Shown here: piece by piece, positions 26,150-36,250 of the stretch
How positions within the stretch are numbered: the stretch's first letter is position 1
Layout: every line of letters starts with the position of its first letter
NCBI RefSeq assembly: GCF_923079645.1
Contig: NZ_CAKLPY010000002.1
Location: forward strand, 1,116,001-1,180,000
Length of the DNA: 64,000 nt
Reading direction: 5' to 3'
Origin: Emticicia aquatica
Lineage (GTDB): Bacteria; Bacteroidota; Bacteroidia; Cytophagales; Spirosomataceae
The notes under the pieces: generated by a model
Seen by the model: the letters and a program-made list of their open reading frames with translations, nothing else
The model's database searches: none
Told to the model about the DNA's origin: nothing
Translations under genes and position numbers: made by a program

Positions 26150-27232
26150 ATGTTTTTAGACAAAATTTATCTTTCAAATTTCAAAAATTACGAAGAAGCA
26201 AACTTCACATTTTCTAGCCAAGTAAATTGTATTGTGGGAGAAAACGGTAGCGGCAAAACAAATTTGCTCGATGCTGTTTACTTTTTGGCTTTAAGTAAAA
26301 GTGCTATTCATAGCCAAGATGCTCTCAATATCAATCACGATGCTGACGTGATGATGATTGACGGAATTTTTAGAAAAGGAGACAAAAAACACCAAATTAC
26401 TTGTTCGATACAACGTGGACAAAGAAAGGTTTTGATGCACGACAAAAAACCTTACGAACGCCTTGCCGACCATATTGGGCAGTTTCCTGTTGTATTGATT
26501 GCCCCCGATGACACCGAACTAATCAAAGAAGGAAGCGAAGGTAGAAGGCGTTTTTTTGATGGTGTTCTTTCGCAAATGGATAATGAGTATTTGGCTGATT
26601 ATCAACATTATAATAAACTTTTAGAGCAACGAAATAGTTTATTAAAAATATTTTTTGAGAGAAACTTTCTCGACCTAGATTTGCTCGATACTTATTCTGA
26701 CCCATTGGTAAAACTCGCTCTACGGATTTTTGACCAACGAAAAAACTTTATCGAGAAATTTCTGCCAATTTTCAAAAAACATTATCAAATTTTAGGCGAA
26801 GGGCGTGAGGAAGTAGAAATTATCTATGAATCAGAAGTGGCAAGTGACGAATTTGTACAAGAATTTCGACTAAATAGACAAGTTGATGTGAAAGCTCAAC
26901 GTACAACCAAAGGCATTCATAAAGACGATTATGTATTTGAAATCGACCGTTATCCAGTCAAGAAATTTGGTTCGCAAGGTCAACAAAAATCTTTTGTGAT
27001 GGCTTTGCGATTGGCACAATTTGAAATGTTAGAAGCATTTAGAGAAGTAAAACCAATTTTGCTTTTAGATGATATTTTTGATAAACTTGACGACAGAAGA
27101 ATCCAAAAACTTATTGAAAGCATTGATAATCAAACATTTGGACAGGTTTTTATAACCGATGCTCGCCCCGAACGCACAGAGAAGATTTTAGAAAATGTGA
27201 GGGCAGAAGTTAATTATATTCGGACAAAATAG
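26150..27232 (+). CDS. recF: DNA repair and recombination protein RecF
   Basis: RecF is an SMC-like ATPase that, with RecO and RecR, loads RecA at gaps. Walker A is GENGSGKTN (residues 30-38), the ABC-type signature is FGSQGQQKSF, and Walker B is ILLLDDIFDKLDD. The length of 360 aa matches the family. It is not next to dnaA or dnaN here, unlike the classical origin cluster. The stop codon lies inside the downstream hairpin. Confidence 0.97.
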   Translation: MFLDKIYLSNFKNYEEANFTFSSQVNCIVGENGSGKTNLLDAVYFLALSKSAIHSQDALNINHDADVMMIDGIFRKGDKKHQITCSIQRGQRKVLMHDKKPYERLADHIGQFPVVLIAPDDTELIKEGSEGRRRFFDGVLSQMDNEYLADYQHYNKLLEQRNSLLKIFFERNFLDLDLLDTYSDPLVKLALRIFDQRKNFIEKFLPIFKKHYQILGEGREEVEIIYESEVASDEFVQEFRLNRQVDVKAQRTTKGIHKDDYVFEIDRYPVKKFGSQGQQKSFVMALRLAQFEMLEAFREVKPILLLDDIFDKLDDRRIQKLIESIDNQTFGQVFITDARPERTEKILENVRAEVNYIRTK

Positions 27233-27269
27233 CGACAAGGCATACCAAAGATTTGTTGCCTTGTCGCTA
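27230..27269. terminator. Hairpin between convergent recF and mutS2
   Basis: A 13-bp perfect inverted repeat (27230-27242 with 27257-27269) begins at the recF stop codon. The T-tracts are short, so it may be a weak terminator in both directions. Confidence 0.6.
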
Positions 27270-27276
27270 CAATAAA

Positions 27277-29727
27277 TCACTTCATCTTCACAATCGTTAC
27301 GCCTTGACCGCCACGGTCGGCGTGTTCGTCGGTAGTACTTGAAACTTGTTTGTATCCTCGTAAATGTTGGCGAATAAGTGTACGCAAAATGCCATCACCT
27401 TTTCCATGAACAATTCGTAGTTCGGGATAGCCCAACATTATCGCATCGTTCATCAATGTATCAACTTCTCCGAGAGCTTCTTCGCTTCTTTTGCCACGTA
27501 AATCAACATTGAAACTAAAATTTACCATTTTTTCGTTCATGTCAATTCCCGAAATTTTTGCACGAATGCTTTCTTTAGTAGCTTCTTTATACTCTTTTTT
27601 ACTCATTTTCTCCAAACGACTGAGTTTGATATTGGTTTTGAGTTCACCAATTGCTACCTCAACATCTTTTCCTCTAATCGCCAAAACTTCTCCAATGGTC
27701 GCTTGTCCTTTGATTCGGACATAATCTTTCACACCAATTTCACCATTGCTAGTTTCCCATTCTTCGCCCGCTGCAGCTTTTATTTCCTCAACTTTTTGAA
27801 GTTTTAACTCTTTTTCTTCAAAAACTTGTAATTCCTGCCGAAGTTGTTTTGTGGCATCTCGTTCGGCTTTTCCTTCTTTTATTTCTCGAATCGTGTTTTC
27901 TATTTTCCGATTTGCTTCTTTAAGTAATTCTTTGGCTTGAGCTTTGGCTTCATTCAAAATTTTCTTTTTTTCCACATCCAAAAAATTCTTCAAACCAGTA
28001 TATTGCTCAAGCGTATTGGTCAATTTTTGATTTTTTTCTATAAATTCTTTGTTTTTTTCGGAGAAAACCTTCTTTTCAATCTCTAATTCTTTGATTAATT
28101 TTTCAAAATCAATCTGTTGTGTACCCAACTTTCGTTTCGCATTCTCAACAATTTGCTTCGATAAACCAATCTTTTGAGCAACTTCCAAAGCAAACGAACT
28201 ACCTGGTTTACCAATTTCGAGTTCATACAATGGCTCTAAATGTTCGGCATCAAATTTCATTGCACCATTTACTGTACCATCGTGTTTATCAGCAAAAACT
28301 TTCAGATTTGTGTAGTGCGTGTTGATTACGCCATGAGCATTTGATTTGAGTAATTGCTCCAAAATCGACTCAGCAATCGCTCCGCCCAAACTTGGTTCTG
28401 TACCAGTCCCAAATTCGTCAATAAGAAACAAAGTAAATTTATTCGCAAAATTGACAAAATGTTTCATGTTTGTCAGGTGCGAACTGTACGTACTAAGGTC
28501 GTTTTCGATGCTTTGTTCATCGCCAATATCAATAAAAATATTCTTGAAAACACCTACTTTTGAATCTGGCGAAACAGGTACAAGTAAGCCACATTGTGCC
28601 ATGTACTGCACTAAACCAATGGTTTTGAGCATGACCGATTTTCCTCCCGCATTTGGCCCAGAAACCAGCACAATTCGGTTGTTTTTATCAAGTTTTATAG
28701 TCAATGGAACAACACTTTTACCTTGTTTTTTAAATGACAAATGCAAAAGTGGATGCTTGGCTCTGTACCATTCAAGGGCTTGAGTTTCAACTAAAAGAGG
28801 TGCAGTTGCGTCAATTTCTAAAGCAAATTTGGCTTTTGCCCGTATAAAATCTATGATTCCAAGGAAAAGATAAGCCTTACGCAAAGCAGGCACGTGCGGA
28901 CGAATAAAGTCTGTCAAACGTTCCAAAATCTTCACAATTTCACGGCGTTCACGGGCTTCCAATTCTCGTATTTCGTTATTGGCTTCCAATACTTCGGCAG
29001 GTTCTACGAAAGCCATTTGCCCCGTTGCCGACTCGTCATGCACAAATCCTTTGAGTTTACGTTTATGTTCTGATAAAATTGGAATTACCATTCGACCATC
29101 TCGAATCGTGAGCGACATTTCATCGCCAATCCAACCGCTATTTCGGACAGTTCGGAGAATTCTCTCTAAAGTTTTACGCAAATCAATTTGCTCAGAAATC
29201 AAACGACGACGAATATCCATCAATTCAGGTGAAGCGTTGTCTCGCACTTTGCCTCGTTCGTCAATAATTTTATCAATCTGAGAAATGACCGCTGCCCAAC
29301 CATCCGACCCTATTTTTGCAGCAACACCTTCACCAAAAACTGGCAATGAATTAATCACTAATGTTTTTAATTCGGGATAAATATTGTCTTCTTTCACTTT
29401 GAAAAAGTGAATAATCTGTTGAATTGTACGAAGTGAAAGTTTTATTTCAAAAAACTGCTCTTCACTCACAAATGCACCTTCAATGGCAGCTCGTGAAAGA
29501 GCATCGCTGACGTCAATATAATTTTGCTGCGGGAAATCTGATTCAGTTTGTAAAATCAACTTAAATTCGGCCGCTTGGCGATGCAAACGGTCAATTATTT
29601 TAAAATCATCAGAAAAACGGATTTTTTCGACAAAAGCTCGTCCAAGCGAACTCACGCATTGCTCTGCGATGTGTTCACGAATTTTGTCAAAGCCTAATTT
29701 TTGTTCTATATTTTGAGGGTAAACCAT
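27277..29727 (-). CDS. mutS2: Endonuclease MutS2
   Basis: MutS2 binds branched DNA and, in other bacteria, stalled or collided ribosomes; it has a nuclease-like Smr domain. Walker A is GPNAGGKSV (about residue 357 from the chosen start), and the ABC-type region includes LIDEFGTGTEPSLG. A long coiled coil (KELEIEKKVFSEKNKEFIEK...) follows, and the C-terminal Smr domain has VDLRGKRSEEAL and VHGKGDGILR. I start at ATG 29727 because a promoter -7 element (29749-29756) lies upstream of it and inside the longer reading (to 29760). Confidence 0.95.
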   Translation of the reverse strand: MVYPQNIEQKLGFDKIREHIAEQCVSSLGRAFVEKIRFSDDFKIIDRLHRQAAEFKLILQTESDFPQQNYIDVSDALSRAAIEGAFVSEEQFFEIKLSLRTIQQIIHFFKVKEDNIYPELKTLVINSLPVFGEGVAAKIGSDGWAAVISQIDKIIDERGKVRDNASPELMDIRRRLISEQIDLRKTLERILRTVRNSGWIGDEMSLTIRDGRMVIPILSEHKRKLKGFVHDESATGQMAFVEPAEVLEANNEIRELEARERREIVKILERLTDFIRPHVPALRKAYLFLGIIDFIRAKAKFALEIDATAPLLVETQALEWYRAKHPLLHLSFKKQGKSVVPLTIKLDKNNRIVLVSGPNAGGKSVMLKTIGLVQYMAQCGLLVPVSPDSKVGVFKNIFIDIGDEQSIENDLSTYSSHLTNMKHFVNFANKFTLFLIDEFGTGTEPSLGGAIAESILEQLLKSNAHGVINTHYTNLKVFADKHDGTVNGAMKFDAEHLEPLYELEIGKPGSSFALEVAQKIGLSKQIVENAKRKLGTQQIDFEKLIKELEIEKKVFSEKNKEFIEKNQKLTNTLEQYTGLKNFLDVEKKKILNEAKAQAKELLKEANRKIENTIREIKEGKAERDATKQLRQELQVFEEKELKLQKVEEIKAAAGEEWETSNGEIGVKDYVRIKGQATIGEVLAIRGKDVEVAIGELKTNIKLSRLEKMSKKEYKEATKESIRAKISGIDMNEKMVNFSFNVDLRGKRSEEALGEVDTLMNDAIMLGYPELRIVHGKGDGILRTLIRQHLRGYKQVSSTTDEHADRGGQGVTIVKMK

Positions 29728-29748
29728 GAAAATTATGATAAATAAATA

Positions 29749-29756
29749 CAAATTTA
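29749..29756 (-). promoter_or_regulatory. Candidate mutS2 promoter
   Basis: The minus strand reads TAAATTTG, fitting TAnnTTTG. Transcription would begin about 15 nt before ATG 29727. Confidence 0.45.
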
Positions 29757-29807
29757 TCATAATTTTCTGGTGTTTGGGCTATTTTGAAGCAGGATATTCA
29801 GCGATTT

Positions 29808-30857
29808 TTAAACTCGCTCCAACTTAATCGGATACGTTTTTCGAGAAGCCCATTGAGGTACATAAATATTATCATCGCTATCGATACAAACATCGTGCGG
29901 ATGCAAGAACACGTTAAAAGGGTCTTGTTTGCGTTGTTCTTGAAGTTGATTATTTTGATAAATCGGTTCGCTACCGCCTGGTGTTGAAACAACTCGGTCA
30001 TTTTTATCCAAAATAGTAATATATCCAGAATTTGGATACGAATCAGAAGTTGAGCGAAAAGCAGCTCCGTAGAGATTTTCTCCTTTAATAACTGGGCGAC
30101 AAATATACGTTCCTGGCAAAGCAATTGTTGAAAGATATTTACCATCGAGCGTAAATCGTTTCCAACAGTTTTCAATTCTTGAAGTAACTATTAGCATTGG
30201 ATTTTGCTTGTTGCGGGTATCTACCACTACGCCATGATTACACTTAAATTTATCAACGCCATCTCCGCCACCGCCCCAATGACGAATATATTTTCCTTTT
30301 GAATCATATTGGATTACGTAATTTAAACCATAACCATCAGTTATATAAATATCGCCGTTGGCTGGATTTACTGCACTTTCGGTTGGTTTAAATTGACCAG
30401 GATAATCATATTTTCCAGTTTCCTTTGGATATTCAATTTTGAAAATTTCTTTTCCTTTTAAATCCGTTTTGATAACTTGATTACGGTCTGTATCACAAAT
30501 GAGCAAAAATTGTTCACCACCTTCATTCAAAAGCGTAAGTCCGTGTCCGCCTGGATAAGAATTTCCCCAAGTTTCTAGCAATTTGCCTGATTTATCATAA
30601 ATCAAAACATTGTTTTTTGTTTCGTTGCCAAGCATAATTAGGCGGCCTTTGGCGTCTTCAACCATTTCATGGCAATCATTGACAGGGTTTTTTCCAGAAT
30701 CCAAAACACCCCAGCCAGTTTTTACTCGGTATTTATGCGAATTATGTCCGATGATAATTTCATCATTTTTTCCAAAACTTACTTCTGGAAAACTAGCGAT
30801 AGCCGTCGTTATTCCTGTAATTTTCAAGAAATTTCGACGAGTTAAATATTCGTTCAT
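29808..30857 (-). CDS. Tat-exported NHL-type six-bladed beta-propeller protein
   Basis: The N-terminus MNEYLTRRNFLKITGI is a twin-arginine signal, so the protein is exported folded. The mature part has NHL-like blades: GGHGLTLLN, YDYPGQFKPTESAVNPANGD, DIYITDGYGLNYVIQYDSKGKY, and HPHDVCIDSDDNIYVPQW. Some propellers of this type are peptidylglycine alpha-amidating lyase-like or sugar-binding; I cannot assign a reaction. ATG 30857 is chosen because the Tat motif follows it closely. It lies 42 nt downstream of the metallophosphoesterase gene and is probably co-transcribed. Confidence 0.8.
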   Translation of the reverse strand: MNEYLTRRNFLKITGITTAIASFPEVSFGKNDEIIIGHNSHKYRVKTGWGVLDSGKNPVNDCHEMVEDAKGRLIMLGNETKNNVLIYDKSGKLLETWGNSYPGGHGLTLLNEGGEQFLLICDTDRNQVIKTDLKGKEIFKIEYPKETGKYDYPGQFKPTESAVNPANGDIYITDGYGLNYVIQYDSKGKYIRHWGGGGDGVDKFKCNHGVVVDTRNKQNPMLIVTSRIENCWKRFTLDGKYLSTIALPGTYICRPVIKGENLYGAAFRSTSDSYPNSGYITILDKNDRVVSTPGGSEPIYQNNQLQEQRKQDPFNVFLHPHDVCIDSDDNIYVPQWASRKTYPIKLERV

Positions 30858-30899
30858 TAGTTTGTTATAAGGTTGAATAAAGGTTTTTGTTAACAAATA

Positions 30900-31709
30900 T
30901 TATAAAACTGCTTCATTTATTTTAGTATCTGGATTCATAATATAAGTCAAGATGGTATTGTTTTTTTGAAGTTCTACAATTCTGAAACCACGATATGCAG
31001 TTCCCCAATTGCCACCAAAATGTGCATCAAACATATACGGAATGCCATCTTGCGTTTTTATACCTTCTTGGTCATGGTCATGCCCGTTAAAAATAGCACG
31101 AACGTTTTTATATTGCTTCAATAAGGACTGAAATTCAGGACTATCGACAGCATTATCAGTCCATTTTACGGGAGTAATATGAATAAAAATAAAAACGTTT
31201 TTCTTCTTTTTGTGTTCTTCAAGTTTTTTCTTAAACCATTCTATATCAGGTGGCAAATATTTCCCTTCGGTGTTTGAGGTTGTGCCAAAAAGAAAAGCAT
31301 TATTTCCATAAACATAATCATAGTTGGTCGGAACACCCCAAACTCGTTCCCATTCCTCGGGCGTTGCACGGTCATGATTTCCTTGTGTTACAAAATAAGG
31401 TATGATGAGGTCATCAAAATAACTTTTGGCTGTTGAGAGAAAATTTACATCATCATGAATAATATCACCATTGATTACACAAAAATCAACATATTGTTGA
31501 CGATGCTGTAAATTGATGTGTTTGACCAAGTTTTCAAAATACGCTTTATAATCGGTATTGGGTTGCCCGAAATGGCCATCAGAAGCAACAATAAAACGTA
31601 AACTGGCTTTTTTTGCCAATAACTCTTCTGCAAAAGCTGGTAAAATACTGCCATCAGCCAACAAAAACGTAGCAAATGAAACTTGTTTGATAAAATCTTT
31701 ACGTTTCAT
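30900..31709 (-). CDS. Exported calcineurin-like metallophosphoesterase
   Basis: The protein carries the dimetal phosphoesterase motifs in order: SDGHFG (DxH), INGDIIHD (GD), QGNHDRA (GNHD), FIHITPV, and NGHDHD (GHxH). The N-terminus MKRKDFIKQVSFATFLL resembles a weak Tat-type signal (RK in place of RR), so it is probably exported like its neighbour. The substrate is unknown. It precedes the propeller gene by 42 nt on the same strand. Confidence 0.87.
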   Translation of the reverse strand: MKRKDFIKQVSFATFLLADGSILPAFAEELLAKKASLRFIVASDGHFGQPNTDYKAYFENLVKHINLQHRQQYVDFCVINGDIIHDDVNFLSTAKSYFDDLIIPYFVTQGNHDRATPEEWERVWGVPTNYDYVYGNNAFLFGTTSNTEGKYLPPDIEWFKKKLEEHKKKKNVFIFIHITPVKWTDNAVDSPEFQSLLKQYKNVRAIFNGHDHDQEGIKTQDGIPYMFDAHFGGNWGTAYRGFRIVELQKNNTILTYIMNPDTKINEAVL

Positions 31710-31836
31710 AAATGAAGATTTTCTTTAAATTTTAAGAACTAAATTTGTACCTTTTATTTGGTTCATACAAAAATTTAAGTGTTTATTTAATCTTACTTTT
31801 TGAAATATCAATCCCACACATAATTTCAATATATTT

Positions 31837-33249
31837 TCAGAACTCATCTTTCAGTTTTTCGTACAAACGTTCAAATTTTGTGTGCAAAATGGCATAAGTT
31901 TGTTTGTTTTCTGGATTAGGAAAAAACTCTTTTCCAACATTTTTGAGAATATTTTTCGGCTTGAGTTTCATAGATTTCATCGCAATAAGCACTGCTCCCC
32001 ACGCCGAGCCCTCAACATTTGCCGAAACAACTACTTTTTTCTGGAATATATCGGCCACGAGTTGCAACCAAAAATCACTTTTTGCAAAACCCCCACTAGC
32101 ACAAATTTCTTCAACAGGAAACTTTTCCATCAGCACTTTTCCAACTGAATACAGGTTTAGAATCAAACCTTCCATCACAGCACGAATTAAATGTGCTTGC
32201 GAGTGATTGATACTCAGTCCGAAAAAAACTCCTTTGGCATCAGCATTCCAAACTGGAGCTCTTTCACCTAAAATATAAGGTAAAAACAACAAGTTTTCAG
32301 CTCCTGCTGGTATTTTTTCAGCTTTTTCTATTAGTTCCTCAGTCGATGCAGTAGTTTGCAATATTTGTTCTTTCAACCATTGTATTACTACGGCTCCATT
32401 ATTGGTTGCACCGCCAATCACATGTTGGTTTTCTGAAAGTAAATAATTGAAAGTTCGCATCTGTGGGTCAGAATAATATTCATTCACGCAAATTCTGACC
32501 GCACCGCTCGTTCCCATCGTAAAAGCCAATTTACTTTTCCCTGTGGCGTTTGTACCCAAATTGGCTAATGGGCCATCAGCAGCACCAATAATATAATTAA
32601 GTGCTTGATGGGTTCTTGAAAAAGTTGTTGGAACAATTTTTGGCAATTTTTCCTCTCCAATGCCTACCAATGATAAAACTTTCTTATCCCAACATAAATC
32701 CTTAATGTTCATTATGCCCGTTGCAGATGCCAGCGACTCGTCTATTTCGTATTGGCCAAAGATTTTGTGCCAAACGTATTCTTTAATACCAATAAATTTA
32801 TGAGCTTTTCGAAAAGTTTCGGGTTCGTTTTCTTTCAGCCAAAGTATTTTACACAAAAACGAAAATGGGTGAATAGGCGTACCAGTTCTCTGATAAATTT
32901 TTTGTCCTAACTCACTTTTTTTAAGCGTATTACCAATATCAATAGCTCGATTATCTGCCCAAACGATTAGGTTTGTTAACGGTTTGCCAGCAATATCAAC
33001 TACCATAATGCTGTGCATGGCTGATGAAAAACTAAGCGTTTCGAGTAATGAGCGTTTATCTAAAAACGTCAAACATTGGTTTACGGCTTCGTAAATCTCA
33101 TCAGGGTTTTGTTCGCTCCAATTCGGTTTTGGATGAAACATTTCATAGGCGATGCTTTTTTGAGCTAAAACATTACCTGAAACATCGAAAACAACGGCTT
33201 TTGTACTTGTCGTGCCAATGTCAATACCTGTAAAATAGTTTTGCTCCAT
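31837..33249 (-). CDS. gntK: Gluconokinase-type FGGY carbohydrate kinase
   Basis: FGGY kinases phosphorylate sugars and polyols. The N-terminal phosphate-binding motif is DIGTTSTKAVVFD, and the C-terminal domain has FTMGTSGAVRI and ASGGFAKSDFWLQLVAD. The order gnd then this gene, with only 3 nt between them, makes gluconate the likely substrate (gluconate to 6-phosphogluconate). Its sequence does not by itself exclude xylulose or another sugar. The length of 470 aa is slightly below the family average of about 500. Confidence 0.85.
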   Translation of the reverse strand: MEQNYFTGIDIGTTSTKAVVFDVSGNVLAQKSIAYEMFHPKPNWSEQNPDEIYEAVNQCLTFLDKRSLLETLSFSSAMHSIMVVDIAGKPLTNLIVWADNRAIDIGNTLKKSELGQKIYQRTGTPIHPFSFLCKILWLKENEPETFRKAHKFIGIKEYVWHKIFGQYEIDESLASATGIMNIKDLCWDKKVLSLVGIGEEKLPKIVPTTFSRTHQALNYIIGAADGPLANLGTNATGKSKLAFTMGTSGAVRICVNEYYSDPQMRTFNYLLSENQHVIGGATNNGAVVIQWLKEQILQTTASTEELIEKAEKIPAGAENLLFLPYILGERAPVWNADAKGVFFGLSINHSQAHLIRAVMEGLILNLYSVGKVLMEKFPVEEICASGGFAKSDFWLQLVADIFQKKVVVSANVEGSAWGAVLIAMKSMKLKPKNILKNVGKEFFPNPENKQTYAILHTKFERLYEKLKDEF

Positions 33250-33252
33250 TAT

Positions 33253-34152
33253 TTAGGCTTTTTCCACAGCGTGACCACCAAACTCGTTTCGTAAAGCAGC
33301 TACAACTTTTCCTGAAAATGTATCCGTTTGTTGTGAGCGATAACGCATCATCAACGAAAGAGCAATTACAGGTGTTGCAACGCCCATATCAAGTGCAGTT
33401 TCGAGTGTCCATTTTCCTTCGCCAGATGAGTGCATAATTCCTTTGATTGCATCAAGTTTTGCATCTTTTCTGAAAGCATTTTCAGTCAATTCCATCAACC
33501 AGCCACGCACTACCGAGCCATGATTAAACATTTTGGCAACTGCTTCAAAATCAAGGTCATAATCTGATTTTTCAAAAAGCTCAAAACCTTCCGCAATAGC
33601 TTGCATCATGCCGTATTCGATACCATTATGAACCATTTTCACGAAATGTCCACTTCCTGCTTCGCCTGTATATAAATAACCATTTTCGAGAGAAATTGCC
33701 TTAAAAACCTTTTCTACATAGTCAAAAGTAGCTTTATCACCGCCAATCATTGTACAAGCTCCATTCAAAGCACCGCTCGTACCTCCACTTGTGCCACAAT
33801 CCAAAAATGCTATTTGTTTGGCTTTGAGTGCATGATATCTTCTGACAGAGTCTTTGAAATTTGAATTTCCACCATCAATAATGATATCATTGGGTTTTAA
33901 ATATTCGGTCAATTCTTCTATTACTTCATCAACAATTTCGCCTGATGGAACCATTAACCAAATTACTTTTCTGCCTTTAAGTTTATCACATAGGCTTTCT
34001 AATGAATAAGCCCCTAAAATTCCACCTTCTTCTCCAATTTTATCAACCGATTCGACATTTACATCTTGGGCTATCACTTCGTAGCCATTATTTTTTAAGT
34101 TTAGAGCTAAATTATAGCCCATTTTACCAAGTCCTACGATTCCGATTTGCAT
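33253..34152 (-). CDS. gnd: 6-phosphogluconate dehydrogenase, short (YqeC/GntZ-like) type
   Basis: The enzyme oxidatively decarboxylates 6-phosphogluconate to ribulose 5-phosphate. Evidence: the nucleotide-binding MQIGIVGLGKMGYNLALNL, IIIDGGNSNFKDS, CGTSGGTSGALNG and the active-site helix KMVHNGIEYGMMQA. At 299 residues it is the short form, in which NAD use is common, not the 470-residue NADP form. ATG 34152 is used because the Rossmann strand begins there; the frame extends to 34203. It leads the gnd-gluconokinase unit. Confidence 0.93.
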   Translation of the reverse strand: MQIGIVGLGKMGYNLALNLKNNGYEVIAQDVNVESVDKIGEEGGILGAYSLESLCDKLKGRKVIWLMVPSGEIVDEVIEELTEYLKPNDIIIDGGNSNFKDSVRRYHALKAKQIAFLDCGTSGGTSGALNGACTMIGGDKATFDYVEKVFKAISLENGYLYTGEAGSGHFVKMVHNGIEYGMMQAIAEGFELFEKSDYDLDFEAVAKMFNHGSVVRGWLMELTENAFRKDAKLDAIKGIMHSSGEGKWTLETALDMGVATPVIALSLMMRYRSQQTDTFSGKVVAALRNEFGGHAVEKA

Positions 34153-34379
34153 AGTTTTGTTTATTAAGGTATTGTTTGAATCGTAAAAATACAAAACCCT
34201 CACAATAATTTTGCACGATTAAAATGATTTTCAAGCTGCACTTATTTTTGTAACTATTTTTAAGCCTTTTCTATCAAAACTTAATAAACTTCATAAGCTT
34301 TTATGCAATATTTAGTGTTTGAATCAACAAAACCATTGAGATTTCTTATCTTGCAGTAGTAACCGACAAACCCTTATCA

Positions 34380-35651
34380 ATGAAAGAACGCCTTACTTCA
34401 CTTGACGTTTTTAGAGGCATGACCATCATGCTGATGACTATCGTAAATAATCCTGGAGACTGGGGGAATATTTATGCCCCGCTCGAACACGCCGAATGGC
34501 ACGGATGCACACCAACCGATTTGGTTTTTCCTTTCTTTTTATTTATTGTCGGTATTTCAACGGTGCTTTCCATGCCCGTACAGAAGTTCGACCAATCGGT
34601 TTTACAGAAAATCTTAACGCGTGCATTGAGAATTTTTTTGTTGGGTTTATCACTCAACTTTTTTTCAAAAATACATCTTGGTTCGCTCGAAGGCATTCCT
34701 TTAATGTTTGTCCGTTTGATTTTTACGGCAATCATCACTGTTTTATTATTAGGCGAATATGACCGAAAAAAGCAACTATATGTAGCCATTAGTTTATTTA
34801 TTTTAATGATGATTTTGTGTTTTGGTGGCTTTGAAGAATTTAGCTCCGTTCGCATTCCTGGGGTTTTACAGCGAATTGCAGTTGTTTATTTAATAGTATC
34901 AATTATTTATGCCACAACAAATGCTACTGTACAAATTATCATTGGACTAGTTTGTTTGTTGGGTTATTGGGCTTTAATGACACTCATTCCTGTTCCGAAT
35001 GTGGGGCCAGCAAATTTTGAGAAAGGAACAAACCTTGCTGCTTGGCTTGATAATTATTTATTGCCTGGACATCTTTGGGTGACATCAAAAACCTGGGACC
35101 CAGAAGGAATTTTAAGTACATTGCCCGCTATTGGAACTGGTTTGGCAGGGGTTTTTACAGGAAAATTGCTCACTAATAATTTCCCGAAAAACAAAAAAGC
35201 AGTTTATTTACTCTCGGCAGGAGTTGTGGGTATGATGATTGGTTTACTTTGGAACGATGTTTTTCCGATAAATAAAGCTCTTTGGACAAGTTCTTACGTA
35301 TGTTATGCCGCTGGTTTAGCTCTTTTTGTGCTTGGCATACTTTATTTTGTTATTGATGTACTTGGCTTTGATGTTTGGGTAAAACCTTTCGTGATTTTTG
35401 GAGTAAATCCGATGCTTGTTTTTTTCTTTTCAGGAATCATACCACGAGCATTAAACATGATAAAAGTTGCACAACCTGAAAACCTCGAAAACCCAACGGA
35501 AGGTTTGGTTGCATGGTTGTACAGCCATTGGATTGTACCTTTTTTTAGCGAACCCAAAAACGCTTCTTTAGCAGGAGCGTTGACTTACCTATTGATTTGG
35601 TTTGTGATTTTGGTATGGTTCGATAAAAAGAAAATGATATTTAAGGTATAA
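34380..35651 (+). CDS. HGSNAT/DUF5009-type membrane acyltransferase-like protein
   Basis: The N-terminus MKERLTSLDVFRGMTIMLMT followed by TPTDLVFPFFLFIVGIS is the signature of bacterial homologues of heparan-alpha-glucosaminide N-acetyltransferase. About ten to eleven membrane helices follow (423 residues). The human enzyme passes acetyl groups across the membrane to glucosamine; in bacteria the acceptor is unknown, perhaps a cell-wall or glycan amino sugar. The gene stands alone between gnd (divergent) and ndk. Confidence 0.85.
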   Translation: MKERLTSLDVFRGMTIMLMTIVNNPGDWGNIYAPLEHAEWHGCTPTDLVFPFFLFIVGISTVLSMPVQKFDQSVLQKILTRALRIFLLGLSLNFFSKIHLGSLEGIPLMFVRLIFTAIITVLLLGEYDRKKQLYVAISLFILMMILCFGGFEEFSSVRIPGVLQRIAVVYLIVSIIYATTNATVQIIIGLVCLLGYWALMTLIPVPNVGPANFEKGTNLAAWLDNYLLPGHLWVTSKTWDPEGILSTLPAIGTGLAGVFTGKLLTNNFPKNKKAVYLLSAGVVGMMIGLLWNDVFPINKALWTSSYVCYAAGLALFVLGILYFVIDVLGFDVWVKPFVIFGVNPMLVFFFSGIIPRALNMIKVAQPENLENPTEGLVAWLYSHWIVPFFSEPKNASLAGALTYLLIWFVILVWFDKKKMIFKV

Positions 35652-35758
35652 TTTCATAATACTAACTTCTCATCAAATCTGTACAAAACTAACTCAAATG
35701 CTTTCATTCAAAGAAAAATAAGTATTTTTACGGAAAATTATTAAACATATATTACGCA

Positions 35759-36178
35759 ATGGCAACAAACAGAACATTCACGATGATTAAGCCACATGCT
35801 GTGGCTGATAACAATATCGGAGGAATTACGGCGATGATTGAGGCGGCAGGTTTCAGAATCGTAGCTATGAAAAAAACACAATTATCGGCGGCTCAAGCTG
35901 GTAAATTTTATGAAGTACACAAAGAAAGAGGATTTTACGGCGAATTATGCGAAATGATGTCTTCAGGGCCGATTATTCCAATGATTTTGGAGAAAGAAAA
36001 TGCCGTTGCAGATTTTCGTACTTTGATTGGTGCAACCAATCCTGCAAATGCAGAGGAAGGAACTATTCGTAAAAAATATGCAAAATCAATGGGCGAAAAT
36101 GCCATTCATGGTTCGGATTCTGACGAAAATGCTGCCATTGAAGGTGCTTTTTTCTTCGGTGTGATTGAGCAATATTAA
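35759..36178 (+). CDS. ndk: Nucleoside diphosphate kinase
   Basis: Ndk balances nucleoside triphosphate pools by a ping-pong phosphohistidine mechanism. The active-site His117 lies in NAIHGSDS, and the N-terminal FTMIKPHAV strand and the [12 protein letters not shown] segment are standard. The 139-residue length is typical. It is followed by a long hairpin that is shared with the convergent oxidoreductase gene. Confidence 0.97.
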   Translation: MATNRTFTMIKPHAVADNNIGGITAMIEAAGFRIVAMKKTQLSAAQAGKFYEVHKERGFYGELCEMMSSGPIIPMILEKENAVADFRTLIGATNPANAEEGTIRKKYAKSMGENAIHGSDSDENAAIEGAFFFGVIEQY

Positions 36179-36187
36179 TTTATTTTT

Positions 36188-36236
36188 AGATTTGACAACT
36201 TTCAGTGGTGCTACGACTCTCAAAGTTGTCAAATCT
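36188..36236. terminator. Long hairpin between ndk and the Gfo/Idh/MocA gene
   Basis: A perfect 15-bp inverted repeat (36188-36202 with 36222-36236) encloses a 19-nt loop between convergent genes. The stem sequence is AT-rich with a GACAACTTT core. It may be a terminator or an intergenic repeat copy. Confidence 0.65.
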
Positions 36237-36250
36237 GTTCATATCGAAGT

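Noticed and set aside
26000..27232. Replication origin at recF
   Set aside because: No dnaA, dnaN or gyrB neighbours and no DnaA box cluster were seen.
34472..34855. Antisense reading frame inside the HGSNAT-like gene
   Set aside because: It is a shadow of the real gene, with no recognisable protein sequence or start context.
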